64,000 bases of DNA from Azolla caroliniana. Taxonomy: Eukaryota; Polypodiophyta. The notes beneath the pieces were generated by a model. The model was not told where the DNA came from and did no database searches. It saw only the letters and a list, made by a program, of their open reading frames with translations. The stretch covers positions 1 to 64,000 of the forward strand of contig JBHGNT010000076.1 in assembly GCA_043228905.1 (NCBI GenBank), read 5' to 3'. Every line of letters starts with the position of its first letter. Within the stretch, counting starts at the first letter, position 1. The position numbers and the translations under genes were made by a program. Shown piece by piece: positions 26,801 to 39,319 of this stretch.

Positions 26801-28220
26801 ATTTTGAAACTCAGGTCGAGAGACATGACGAAATTACCAAATTTGAGGAGTGAGTTGAGAAGAGCTAGTAGGTAAATTAAAATGTTCATACTTGGTTCGT
26901 GTGATATCGGATTTTTGTGTTCAAACATGCGATTCAAAGCTAACAACGCTAGCTATGATATGGAATTAAAAAATCAAGATTTTGAAACTCAGGTCGAGAG
27001 ACATGACGAAATTACCAAATTTGAGGAGTGAGTTGAGAAGAGCTAGTAGGTAAATTAAAATGTTCATACTTGGTTCGTGTGATATCGGATTTTTGTGTTC
27101 AAACATGCGATTCAAAGCTAACAACGCTAGCTAGGATATGGAATTAAAAAATCAAGATTTTGAAACTCAGGTCGAGAGACATGACGAAATTACCAAATTT
27201 GAGGAGTGAGTTGAGGAGAGCTAGTAGGTAAATTAAAATGTTCATACTTGGTTCGTGTGATATCGGATTTTTGTGTTCAAACATGCGATTCGAAGCTAAC
27301 AACACTAGCTATGATATGGAATTAAAAAATCAAGATTTTGAAACTCAGGTCGAGAGACATGACGAAATTACCAAATTTGAGGAGTGAGTTGAGAAGAGCT
27401 AGTAGGTAAATTAAAATGTTCATACCTGGCTCGTGTGATATCGGATATTTGTGTTCAAACATGCGAAACGAAGCTAACAACGCTAGCTATGATATGAAAT
27501 TAAAAGATCAAGATTTTGAAACTCAGGTCGAGAGACATGACGAAATTACCAAATTTGAGTAGTGAGTTGAGAGGAGCCCTTGAGTAAATGAAAATGTTCA
27601 TACCTGGCTCGTGTGATATCGGATTTTTGTGTTCAAACATGCGAAACGAAGCTAACAACGCTAGCTATGATATGAAATTAAAAGATCAAGATTTTGAAAT
27701 TCAGGTCGAGAGACATGACGAAATTAGCAAATTTGAGGAGTGAGATGAGAGGAGCCCTTCAGTAAATGAAAATGTTCATACCTGGCTCGTGTGATATCGG
27801 ATTTTCATGTTCAAACGTGCGAATTGAAGCTAAAAACGCTAGCTATGATATGGAATTAAAAAGTGAAGATTTTGAAACTCAGGTCGAGAGACATGACGAA
27901 ATTAGCAAATTTGAGGAGTGAGTTGAGAAGAGCCCTTGAGTAAATGAAACTGTTCATACCTGGCTCGTGTGATATCGTATTTTTGTGTTCAAACATGCGA
28001 TTCGAAGCTAACAACGCTAGATACGATATGGAATTAAAAAATCAAGGTTTTGAAACTCAAGTCGAGAGACTTGACGAAATTACCAAATTTGAGGAGTAAG
28101 TTGAGAAGAGCTAGTAGGTAAATTAAAATGTTCATACTTGGTTCGTGTGATATCGGATTTTCGTGTTCAAACATGCGATTCGAAGCTAACAACGCTAGCT
28201 AGGATATGGAATTAAAAAAT
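23900..28220. repeat. Zone rich in CTTGGTTCG and GCTAGCTAGGATATGG monomers
   Basis: Many monomers here combine the head CTTGGTTCG, the middle GATTCG, the variant GCTAGCTAGGATATGG (T to G in GCTATGAT) and the AGCTAGTAGG tail, often several in a row (23.85-24.5 kb, 26.2-26.7 kb). The variant also occurs singly near 20.5, 29.1 and 30.15 kb (the related 37.8 kb copy reads GCTAGCATATGG) and at 58.85 kb. Runs of the same monomer type fit recent local expansion of one or two neighbouring monomers. Confidence 0.75.
24880..24883. repeat. Single-base length variant: extra A in CCAAAATTTG
   Basis: The near-invariant ACCAAATTTGAG reads ACCAAAATTTGAG here. It is the only length change I found in the first 41 kb: TGTGATAT positions before it equal 21 + 178k, and after it 22 + 178k. 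This monomer is therefore 179 bp. It lies in a third copy of the CCAATCG/GATATTGG/CTCTTG block (about 24754-25225, 1424 bp after 23330-23800), and the other copies lack the extra A. Confidence 0.92.
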
Positions 28221-28369
28221 GAAGATTTTGAAACTCAGGTTGAGAGACATGACGAAATTACCAAATTTGTGGAGTGAGTTGAGAAGAGCTAGTAGGTAAA
28301 TTAAAATGTTCATACTTGGTTCGTGTGATATCGGATTTTTGTGTTCAAACATGCGATTCGAAGCTAACA

Positions 28370-30690
28370 ACGCTAGCTATGATATGGAATTAAAAAATCA
28401 AGATTTTGAAACTCAGGTCGAGAGACATGACGAAATTACCAAATTTGAGGAGTGAGTTGAGAAGAGCTAGTAGGTAAATTAAAATGTTCATACCTGGCTC
28501 GTGTGATATCGGATTTTTGTGTTCAAACATGCCAATCGAAGCTAACAACGCTAGCTATGATATGGAATTAAAAAATCAAGATTTTGAAACTCAGGTCGAG
28601 AGACATGACGAAATTACCAAATTTGAGTTGTGAGTTGAGAGGAGCCCTTGAGTAAATGAAAATGTTCATACCTGGCTCGTGTGATATTGGATTTTTGTGT
28701 TCAAACATGCGATTCGAAGGTAACAACGCTAGCTATGATATGGAATTAAAAAATCAAGATTTTGAAACTCAGGTCGAGAGACATGATGAAATTACCAAAT
28801 TTGAGGAGTGAGTTGAGAAGAGCTAGTAGGTAAATTAAAATGTTCATACCTGGCTCTTGTGATATCCGATTTTTGTGTTCAAACATGCGAAACGAAGCTA
28901 ACAATGCTAGATACGATATGGAATTAAAAAATCAAGATTTTGAAACTCAGGTCGAGAGACATGACGAAATTACCAAATTTGAGGAGTGAGTTGAGAAGAG
29001 CTAGTAGGTAAATTAAAATGTTCATACTTGGTTCGTGTGATATCGGATTTTTGTGTTCAAACATGCGATTCGAAGCTAACAACGCTAGCTAGGATATGGA
29101 ATTAAAAAATCAAGATTTTGAAACTCAGGTCGAGAGACATGACGAAATTACCAAATTTGAGGAGTGAGTTGAGAAGAGCTAGTAGGTAAATTAAAATGTT
29201 CATACTTGGTTCGTGTGATATCGGATTTTTGTGTTCAAACATGGGAATCGAAGCTAACAATGCTAGCTATGAGATAGAATTAAAAAATCAAGATTTTGAA
29301 ACTCAGGTCGAGAGACATGATGAAATTAGCAAATTTGAGGAGGGAGTGGAGAAGAGGCCGTGAGTAAATGAAACTGTTCATACCTGGCTCGTGTGATATC
29401 GGATTTTTGTGTTGAAACATGCGAACCGAAGCTAACAACGCTAGCTATGATATGGAATTAAAAAATCAAGATTTTGAAACTCAGGTCGAGAGACATGACG
29501 AAATTACCAAATTTGAGGAGTGAGTTGAGAAGAGCTAGTAGGTAAATTAAAATGTTCATACCTGGCTCGTGTGATATCGGATTTTTGTGTTCAAACATGC
29601 CAATCGAAGCTAACAACGCTAGCTATGATATGAAATTAAAAGATCAAGATTTTGAAACTCAGGTCGAGAGACATGACGAAATTACCAAATTTGAGTTATG
29701 AGTTGAGAGGAGCCCTTGAGTAAATGAAAATGTTCATACCTGGCTCGTGTGATATTGGATTTTTGTGTTCAAACATGCGATTCGAAGGTAACAACGCTAG
29801 CTATGATATGGAATTAAAAAATCAAGATTTTGAAACTCAGGTCGAGAGACATGATGAAATTACCAAATTTGAGGAGTGAGTTGAGAAGAGCTAGTAGGTA
29901 AATTAAAATGTTCATACCTGGCTCTTGTGATATCCGATTTTTGTGTTCAAACATGCGAAACGAAGCTAACAATGCTAGATACGATATGGAATTAAAAAAT
30001 CAAGATTTTGAAACTCAGGTCGAGAGACATGACGAAATTACCAAATTTGAGGAGTGAGTTGAGAAGAGCTAGTAGGTAAATTAAAATGTTCATACTTGGT
30101 TCGTGTGATATCGGATTTTTGTGTTCAAACATGCGATTCGAAGCTAACAACGCTAGCTAGGATATGGAATTAAAAAATCAAGATTTTGAAACTCAGGTCG
30201 AGAGACATGACGAAATTACCAAATTTGAGGAGTGAGTTGAGAAGAGCTAGTAGGTAAATTAAAATGTTCATACTTGGTTCGTGTGATATCGGATTTTTGT
30301 GTTCAAACATGGGAATCGAAGCTAACAATGCTAGCTATGAGATAGAATTAAAAAATCAAGATTTTGAAACTCAGGTCGAGAGACATGATGAAATTAGCAA
30401 ATTTGAGGAGGGAGTGGAGAAGAGGCCGTGAGTAAATGAAACTGTTCATACCTGGCTCGTGTGATATCGGATTTTTGTGTTGAAACATGCGAACCGAAGC
30501 TAACAACGCTAGCTATGATATGGAATTAAAAAATCAAGATTTTGAAACTCAGGTCGAGAGACATGACGAAATTACCAAATTTGAGGAGTGAGTTGAGAAG
30601 AGCTAGTAGGTAAATTAAAATGTTCATACCTGGCTCGTGTGATATCGTATTTTTGTGTTCAAACATGCCAATCGAAGCTAACAACGCTAG
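28370..30690. repeat. Adjacent 6-monomer (1068-bp) tandem duplication, 28370-29437 and 29438-30505
   Basis: Two abutting 1068-bp units, plus a partial third to about 30690, share in order a CCAATCG monomer, GATATTGG with CGAAGGTAAC, CTCTTG..ATCCG, CTTGGTTCG with GCTAGGATATGG, CATGGGAATCG with GAGGGAGTGGAGAAGAGGCC (29340 and 30408), and GTTGAAACATGCGAACCG. Differences noted are GAGTTGTGAG versus GAGTTATGAG and ATGGAATTAAAAAATC versus ATGAAATTAAAAGATC. The GGGAGTGGAGAAGAGGCCG monomer also occurs at about 25781 and 36817. Confidence 0.9.
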
Positions 30691-31659
30691 CTATGATATG
30701 GAATTAAAAAATCAAGATTTTGAATCTCAGGTCGAGAGACATGACGAAATTACCAAATTTGAGGAGTGAGATGAGAGGAGCCCTTCAGTAAATGAAAATC
30801 TTCATACCTGGCTCGTGTGATATCGGATTTTCATGTTCAAACATGCGAATTGAAGCTAACAACGCTAGCTATGATATGGAATTAAAAAGTCAAGATTTTG
30901 AAACTCAGGTTGAGAGACATGACGAAATTACCAAATTTGAGGAGTGAGTTGAGAAGAGCTAGTAGGTAAATGAAAATGTTCATACCTGGCTCGTGTGATA
31001 TCGGATTTTTGTGTTCAAACATGCGAATCGAAGCTAACAACGCTAGCTATGATATGGAATTAAAAAATCAAGATTTTGAAATTCAGGTCGAGAGACATGA
31101 CGAAATTACCAAATTTGAGGAGTGAGATGAGAGGAGCCCTTGAGTAAATTAAAATGTTCATACCTGGCTCGTGTGATATCGGATTTTTGTGTTCAAACAT
31201 GCGAAACGAAGCTAACAACGCTAGCTATGATATAAAATTAAAAGATCAAGATTTTGAAACTTAGGTCGAGAGACATGACGAAATTACCAAATTTGAGTAG
31301 TGAGTTGAGAGGAGCCCTTGAGTAAATGAAAATGTTCATACCTGGCTCATGTGATATCGGATTTTTGTGTTCCAACATGCGAAGCGAAGCTAACAACGCT
31401 AGCTATGAGATAGAATTAAAAAATGAAGATTTTGAAACTCAGGTTGAGAGACATGACGAAATTACCAAATTTGAGTAGTGACTTGAGAGGAGCCCTTGAG
31501 TAAATGAAAATGTTCATACCTGGCTTGTGTGATATCGGATTTTTGTGTTCAAACATGCGAAACGAAGCTAACAACGCTAGCTATGATATGAAATTAAAAG
31601 ATCAAGATTTTGAAACTTAGGTCGAGAGACATGATGAAATTAGCAAATTTGAGGAGTGC

Positions 31660-33270
31660 GATGAGAGGAGCCCTTGAGTAAATGAAAATGTTCATACCTG
31701 ACTCGTGTGATATCGGATTTTCATGTTCAAACATGCGAATTGAAGCTAAAAACGCTAGCTATGATATGGAATTAAAAAGTGAAGATTTTGAAACTCAGGT
31801 CGAGAGACATGACGAAATTAGCAAATTTGAGGAGTGAGTTGAGAAGAGCCCTTGAGTAAATGAAACTGTTCATACCTGGCTCGTGTGATATCGTATTTTT
31901 GTGTTCAAACATGCCAATCGAAGCTAACAACGCTAGCTATGATATGGAATTAAAAAATCAAGATTTTGAATCTCAGGTCGAGAGACATGACGAAATTACC
32001 AAATTTGAGGAGTGAGATGAAAAGAGCTAGTAGGTAAATTAAAATGTTCATACCTGGCTCGTGTGATATCGGATTTTTGTGTTCAAACATGCGAAACGAA
32101 GCCAACAACGCTAGCTATGATATGAAATTAAAAAATCAAGATTTTGAATCTCAGATCAAGAGACGTGACCAAATTACCAAATTTGAGTAGTGAGGTGAGA
32201 GGTGCCCTTGAGTAAATGAAAATGTTCATACCTGGCTCGTGTGATATCGGATTTTTGTGTTCAAACATGCGAATCGAAGCTAACAACGCTAGCTATGAGA
32301 TAGAATTAAAAAATGAAGATTTTGAAACTCAGGTCGAGAGACATGACGAAATTACCAAATTTGAGGAGTGAGTTGAGAAGAGCTAGTAGGTAAATTAAAA
32401 TGTTCATACCGGGCTCGTGTGATATCGGATTTTTGTGTTCAAACATGCGATTCGAAGCTAACAACGCTAGCTATGAAATGGAATTAAAAAATCAAGATTT
32501 TGAAACTCAGGTCGAGAGACATGACGAAATTACCAAATTTGAGGAGTGAGGTGAGAAGAGCTAGTAGGTAAATTAAAATGTTCATACCTGGCTCGTGTGA
32601 TATCGGATTTTTGTGTTCAAAAATGCGAAACGAAGCTAACAATGCTAGCTATGAGATAGAATTAAAAAATCAAGATTTTGAAACTCAGGTCGAGAGACAT
32701 GACGAAATTACCAAATTTGAGGAGTGAGTTGAGGGGAGCCCTTGAGTAAATGACAATGTTCATACCTGGCTCGTGTGATATCGGATTTTTGTGTTGAAAC
32801 ATGCGATTCGAAGCTAACAACGCTAGCTATGATATGAAATTAAAAGATCAAGATTTTGAAACTCAGGTCGAGAGACATGACGAAATTAGCAAATTTGAGG
32901 AGTGAGATGAGAGGAGCCCTTGAGTAAATGAAAATGTTCATACCTGACTCGTGTGATATCGGATTTTCATGTTCAAACATGCGAATTGAAGCTAAAAACG
33001 CTAGCTATGATATGGAATTAAAAAGTGAAGATTTTGAAGCTCAGGTCGAGAGACATGACGAAATTAGCAAATTTGAGGAGTGAGTTGAGAAGAGCCCTTG
33101 AGTAAATGAAACTGTTCATACCTGGCTCGTGTGATATCGTATTTTTGTGTTCAAACATGCCAATCGAAGCTAACAACGCTAGCTATGATATGGAATTAAA
33201 AAATCAAGATTTTGAATCTCAGGTCGAGAGACATGACGAAATTACCAAATTTGAGGAGTGAGATGAAAAG
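31660..33270. repeat. 7-monomer (1246-bp) spaced duplication near 31.7-32.0 and 32.9-33.25 kb
   Basis: The order CCTGACTCG with GATTTTCATG and GCTAAAAACGC, then ATGAAACTGTTC with ATCGTATTTTTG and CCAATCG, then AGTGAGATGAAAAGAGC, is seen at about 31690-32030 and again 1246 bp later (AGTGAGATGA at 32011 and 33257). CCTGACTCG is found only in these two copies. Confidence 0.82.
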
Positions 33271-34390
33271 AGCTAGTAGGTAAATTAAAATGTTCATACC
33301 TGGCTCGTGTGATATCGGATTTTTGTGTTCAAACATGCGAAACGAAGCTAACAACGCTAGCTATGATATGAGATTAAAAGATCAAGATTTTGAAACTCAG
33401 GTCGAGAGACATGACGAAATTACCAAATTTGAGTAGTGAGTTGAGAGGAGCCCTTGAGTAAATGAAAATGTTCATACCTGGCTCGTGTGATATCCGATTT
33501 TTGTGTTGAAACATGCGAACCGAAGCTAACAACGCTAGCTATGATATGGAATTAAAAAATCAAGATTTTGAAACTCAGGTCGAGAGACATGACGAAATTA
33601 CCAAATTTGAGGAGTGAGTTGAGAAGAGCTAGTAGGTAAATTAAAATGTTCATACCTGGCTCGTGTGATATCGTATTTTTGTGTTCAAACATGCCAATCG
33701 AAGCTAACAACGCTAGCTATGATATGGAATTAAAAGATCAAGATTTTGAAACTCAGGTCGAGAGACATGACGAAATTACCAAATTTGAGTAGTGAGTTGA
33801 GAGGAGCCCTTGAGTAAATGAAAATGTTCATACCTGGCTCGTGTGATATCGGATTTTTGTGTTCAAACATGCGAAACGAAGCTAACAACGCTAGCTATGA
33901 TATGAAATTAAAAGATCAAGATTTTAAAACTCAGGTCGAGAGACATTACCAAATTACCAAATTTGAGTAGTGAGTTGAGAGGAGCCCTTGAGTAAATGAA
34001 AATGTTCATACCTGGCTCGTGTGATATTGGATTTTTGTGTTCAAACATGCGATTCGAAGCTAACAACTCTAGCTATGATATGGAATTAAAAAATCAAGAT
34101 TTTGAAACTCAGGTCGAGAGACATGATGAAATTACCAAATTTGAGGAGTGAGTTGAGAAGAGCTAGTAGGTAAATTAAAATGTTCATACCTGGCTCTTGT
34201 GATATCCGATTTTTGTGTTTAAACATGCGAAACGAAGCTAACAATGCTAGATACGATATGGAATTAAAAAATCAAGATTTTGAAACTCAGGTCGAGAGAC
34301 ATGACGAAATTACCAAATTTGAGGAGTGAGTTGAGAAGAGCTAGTAGGTAAATTAAAATGTTCATACCGGGCTCGTGTGATATCGGATTT
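32340..34390. repeat. About 2-kb mosaic block repeated at 35722-37772 (offset 3382, 19 monomers)
   Basis: Both flanks match 3382 bp downstream. Shared marks are CCGGGCTCG, CAAAAATGCGAAAC (32618/36000), GAGTAAATGACAATG and GCTAAAAACGC on the left. On the right they are ATCGTATTTTTG, ACATTACCAAATTACC, AACAACTCTAGC (34061/37443) and CTCTTG..ATCCG. Between them, about 33100-33470 and 36482-36850 hold different monomer types at unchanged spacing. The left copy has CCTGGCTCG with CCAATCG and then ATGAGATTAAAAG, whereas the right copy has CTTGGTTCG with GATTCG and then GGGAATCG with GAGGGAGTGG. Confidence 0.85.
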
Positions 34391-34937
34391 TTGTGTTCAA
34401 ACATGCGATTCGAAGCTAACAACGCTAGCTATGAAATGGAATTAAAAAATCACGATTTTGAAACTCAGGTCGAGAGACATGACGAAATTACCAAATTTGA
34501 GGAGTGAGGTGAGAAGAGCTAGTAGGTAAATGAAAATGTTCATACCTGGCTCGTGTGATATCGGATTTTTGTGTTCAAACATGCGATTCGAAGCTAACAA
34601 CGCTAGCTATGAAATGGAATTAAAAAATCAAGATTTTGAAACTCAGGTCGAGAGACATGACGAAATTACCAAATTTGAGGAGTGAGGTGAGAAGAGCTAG
34701 TAGGTAAATTAAAATGTTCATACCTGGCTCGTGTGATATCGGATTTTTGTGTTCAAACATGGGAATCGAAGCTAACAACGCTAGCTATGAGATAGAATTA
34801 AAAAATCAAGATTTTGAAACTCAGGTCGAGAGACATGACGAAATTACCAAATTTGAGGAGTGAGGTGAGGGGAGCCCTTGAGTAAATGAAAATGTTCATA
34901 CCTGGCTCGTGTGATATCGGATTTTTGTGTTCAAACA
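34350..34937. repeat. About 590-bp block repeated at 38088-38675 (offset 3738, 21 monomers)
   Basis: Shared rare markers are CCGGGCTCG with AAAAATCACGATTTTG (34451/38189), a second GATTCG monomer with CTATGAAATGG and GTGAGGTGAGAAG, and CATGGGAATCG with GTGAGGTGAGGGGAGCC. The offset is two monomers larger than the 3382 bp of the preceding block, so two extra monomers sit at about 37.74-38.09 kb in the right copy. Confidence 0.85.
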
Positions 34938-37900
34938 TGCGATTCGAAGCTAACAACGCTAGCTATGATGTGGAATTAAAAAATCAAGATTTTGAAACTC
35001 AGGTCGAGAGACATGACGAAATTACCAAATTGGAGGAGTGAGTTGAGAAGAGCTAGTAGGTAAATTAAAATGTTCATACCGGGCTCGTGTGATATCGGAT
35101 TTTTGTGTTCAAACATGCGATTCGAAGCTAACAATGCTAGCTATGAAATGGAATTAAAAAATCAAGATTTTGAAACTCAGGTTGAGAGACATGACGAAAT
35201 TACCAAATTTGAGTAGTGACTTGAGAGGAGCCCTTGAGTAAATGAAAATGTTCATACCTGGCTTGTGTGATATCGGATTTTTGTGTTCAAACATGCGAAA
35301 CGAAGCTAACAACGCTAGCTATGATATGAAATTAAAAGATCAAGATTTTGAAACTTAGGTCGAGAGACATGACGAAATTACCAAATTTGAGTAGTGAGTT
35401 GAGAGGAGCTCTTGAGTAAATGAAAATGTTCATACCTGGCTCGTGTGATATCGGATTTTTGTGTTCAAACATGCGAAACGAAGCCAACAACGCTAGCTAT
35501 GATATGAAATTAAAAAATCAAGATTTTGAATCTCAGATCAAGAGACGTGACGAAATTACCAAATTTGAGTAGTGAGGTGAGAGGAGCCCTTGAGTAAATG
35601 AAAATGTTCATACCTGGCTCGTGTGATATCGGATTTTTGTGTTCAAACATGCGAAATGAAGCTAACAACGCTAGCTATGAGATAGAATTAAAAAATCAAG
35701 ATTTTGAAACTCAGGTCGAGAGACATGACGAAATTACCAAATTTGAGGAGTGAGTTGAGAAGAGCTAGTAGGTAAATTAAAATGTTCATACCGGGCTCGT
35801 GTGATATCGGATTTTTGTGTTCAAACATGCGATTCGAAGCTAACAACGCTAGCTATGAAATGGAATTAAAAAATCAAGATTTTGAAACTCAGGTCGAGAG
35901 ACATGACGAAATTACCAAATTTGAGGAGTGAGGTGAGAAGAGCTAGTAGGTAAATTAAAATGTTCATACCTGGCTCGTGTGATATCGGATTTTTGTGTTC
36001 AAAAATGCGAAACGAAGCTAACAATGCTAGCTATGAGATAGAATTAAAAAATCAAGATTTTGAAACTCAGGTCGAGAGACATGACGAAATTACCAAATTT
36101 GAGGAGTGAGTTGAGGGGAGCCCTTGAGTAAATGACAATGTTCATACCTGGCTCGTGTGATATCGGATTTTTGTGTTGAAACATGCGATTCGAAGCTAAC
36201 AACGCTAGCTATGATATGGAATTACAAGATCAAGATTTTGAAACTCAGGTCGAGAGACATGACGAAATTAGCAAATTTGAGGAGTGAGATGAGAGGAGCC
36301 CTTCAGTAAATGAAAATGTTCATACCTGGCTCGTGTGATATCGGATTTTCATGTTCAAACATGCGAATTGAAGCTAAAAACGCTAGCTATGATATGGAAT
36401 TAAAAAGTGAAGATTTTGAAACTCAGGTCGAGAGACATGACGAAATTAGCAAATTTGAGGAGTGAGTTGAGAAGAGCCCTTGAGTAAATGAAACTGTTCA
36501 TACTTGGTTCGTGTGATATCGGATTTTTGTGTTCAAACATGCGATTCGAAGCTAACAACGCTAGCTATGATATGGAATTAAAAAATCAAGATTTTGAAAC
36601 TCAGGTCGAGAGACATGACAAAATTACCAAATTTGAGGAGTGAGTTGAAAAGAGCTAGTAGGTAAATTAAAATGTTCATACCTGGCTCGTGTGATATCGG
36701 ATTTTTGTGTTCAAACATGGGAATCGAAGCTAACAACGCTAGCTATGAGATAGAATTAAAAAATCAAGATTTTGAAACTCAGGTCGAGAGACATGATGAA
36801 ATTAGCAAATTTGAGGAGGGAGTGGAGAAGAGGCCGTGAGTAAATGAAACTGTTCATACCTGGCTCGTGTGATATCGGATTTTTGTGTTGAAACATGCGA
36901 ACCGAAGCTAACAACGCTAGCTATGATATGGAATTAAAAAATCAAGATTTTGAAACTCAGGTCGAGAGACATGACGAAATTACCAAATTTGAGGAGTGAG
37001 TTGAGAAGAGCTAGTAGGTAAATTAAAATGTTCATACCTGGCTCGTGTGATATCGTATTTTTGTGTTCAAACATGCCAATCGAAGCTAACAACGCTAGCT
37101 ATGATATGGAATTAAAAGATCAAGATTTTGAAACTCAGGTCGAGAGACATGACGAAATTACCAAATTTGAGTAGTGAGTTGAGAGGAGCCCTTGAGTAAA
37201 TGAAAATGTTCATACCTGGCTCGTGTGATATCGGATTTTTGTGTTCAAACATGCGAAACGAAGCTAACAACGCTAGCTATGATATGAAATTAAAAGATCA
37301 AGATTTTAAGACTCAGGTCGAGAGACATTACCAAATTACCAAATTTGAGTAGTGAGTTGAGAGGAGCCCTTGAGTAAATGAAAATGTTCATACCTGGCTC
37401 GTGTGATATTGGATTTTTGTGTTCAAACATGCGATTCGAAGCTAACAACTCTAGCTATGATATGGAATTAAAAAATCAAGATTTTGAAACTCAGGTCGAG
37501 AGACATGATGAAATTACGAAATTTGAGGAGTGAGTTGAGAAGAGCTAGTAGGTAAATTAAAATGTTCATACCTGGCTCTTGTGATATCCGATTTTTGTGT
37601 TCAAACATGCGAAACGAAGCTAACAATGCTAGATACGATATGGAATTAAAAAATCAAGATTTTGAAACTCAGGTCGAGAGACATGACGAAATTACCAAAT
37701 TTGAGGAGTGAGTTGAGAAGAGCTAGTAGGTAAATTAAAATGTTCATACTTGGTTCGTGTGATATCGGATTTTTGTGTTCAAACATGCGATTCGAAGCTA
37801 ACAACGCTAGCTAGCATATGGAATTAAAAAATCAAGATTTTGAAACTCAGGTCGAGAGACATGATGAAATTACCAAATTTGAGGAGTGAGTTGAGAAGAG

Positions 37901-39319
37901 CTAGTAGGTAAATTAAAATGTTCATACCTGGCTCGTGTGATATCCGATTTTTGTGTTCAAACATGCGAAACGAAGCTAACAATGCTAGATACGATATGGA
38001 ATTAAAAAATCAAGATTTTGAAACTCAGGTCGAGAGACATGACGAAATTAGCAAATTTGAGGAGTGAGTTGAAAAGAGCTAGTAGGTAAATTAAAATGTT
38101 CATACCGGGCTCGTGTGATATCGGATTTTTGTGTTCAAACATGCGATTCGAAGCTAACAACGCTAGCTATGAAATGGAATTAAAAAATCACGATTTTGAA
38201 ACTCAGGTCGAGAGACATGACGAAATTACCAAATTTGAGGAGTGAGGTGAGAAGAGCTAGTAGGTAAATGAAAATGTTCATACCTGGCTCGTGTGATATC
38301 GGATTTTTGTGTTCAAACATGCGATTCGAAGCTAACAACGCTAGCTATGAAATGGAATTAAAAAATCAAGATTTTGAAACTCAGGTCGAGAGACATGACG
38401 AAATTACCAAATTTGAGGAGTGAGGTGAGAAGAGCTAGTAGGTAAATTAAAATGTTCATACCTGGCTCGTGTGATATCGGATTTTTGTGTTCAAACATGG
38501 GAATCGAAGCTAACAACGCTAGCTATGAGATAGAATTAAAAAATCAAGATTTTGAAACTCAGGTCGAGAGACATGACGAAATTACCAAATTTGAGGAGTG
38601 AGGTGAGGGGAGCCCTTGAGTAAATGAAAATGTTCATACCTGGCTCGTGTGATATCGGATTTTTGTGTTCAAACATGCGGAACGAAGCTAACAACGCTAG
38701 CTATGATATGAAATTAAAAGATCAAGATTTTGAAACTTAGGTCGAGAGACATGACGAAATTACCAAATTTGAGTAGTGAGTTGAGAGGAGCTCTTGAGTA
38801 AATGAAAATGTTCATACCTGGCTCGTGTAATATCGGATTTTTGTGTTCAAACATGCGAAACGAAGCCAACAACGCTAGCTATGATATGAAATTAAAAAAT
38901 CAAGATTTTGAATCTCAGATCAAGAGACGTGACGAAATTACCAAATTTGAGTAGTGAGGTGAGAGGAGCCCTTGAGTAAATGAAAATGTTCATACCTGGC
39001 TCGTGTGATATCGGATTTTTGTGTTCAAACATGCCAATCGAAGCTAACAACGCTAGCTATGATATGGAATTAAAAGATCAAGATTTTGAAACTCAGGTCG
39101 AGAGACATGACGAAATTACCAAATTTGAGTAGTGAGTTGAAAGGAGCCCTTGAGTAAATGAAAATGTTCATACCTGGCTCGTGTGATATCGGATTTTTGT
39201 GTTCAAACATGCGAAACGAAGCTAACAACGCTAGTTATGATATGAAATTAAAAGATCAAGATATTGAAACTTAGGTCGAGAGACATGACGAAATTACCAA
39301 ATTTGAGTAGTGAGGTGAG

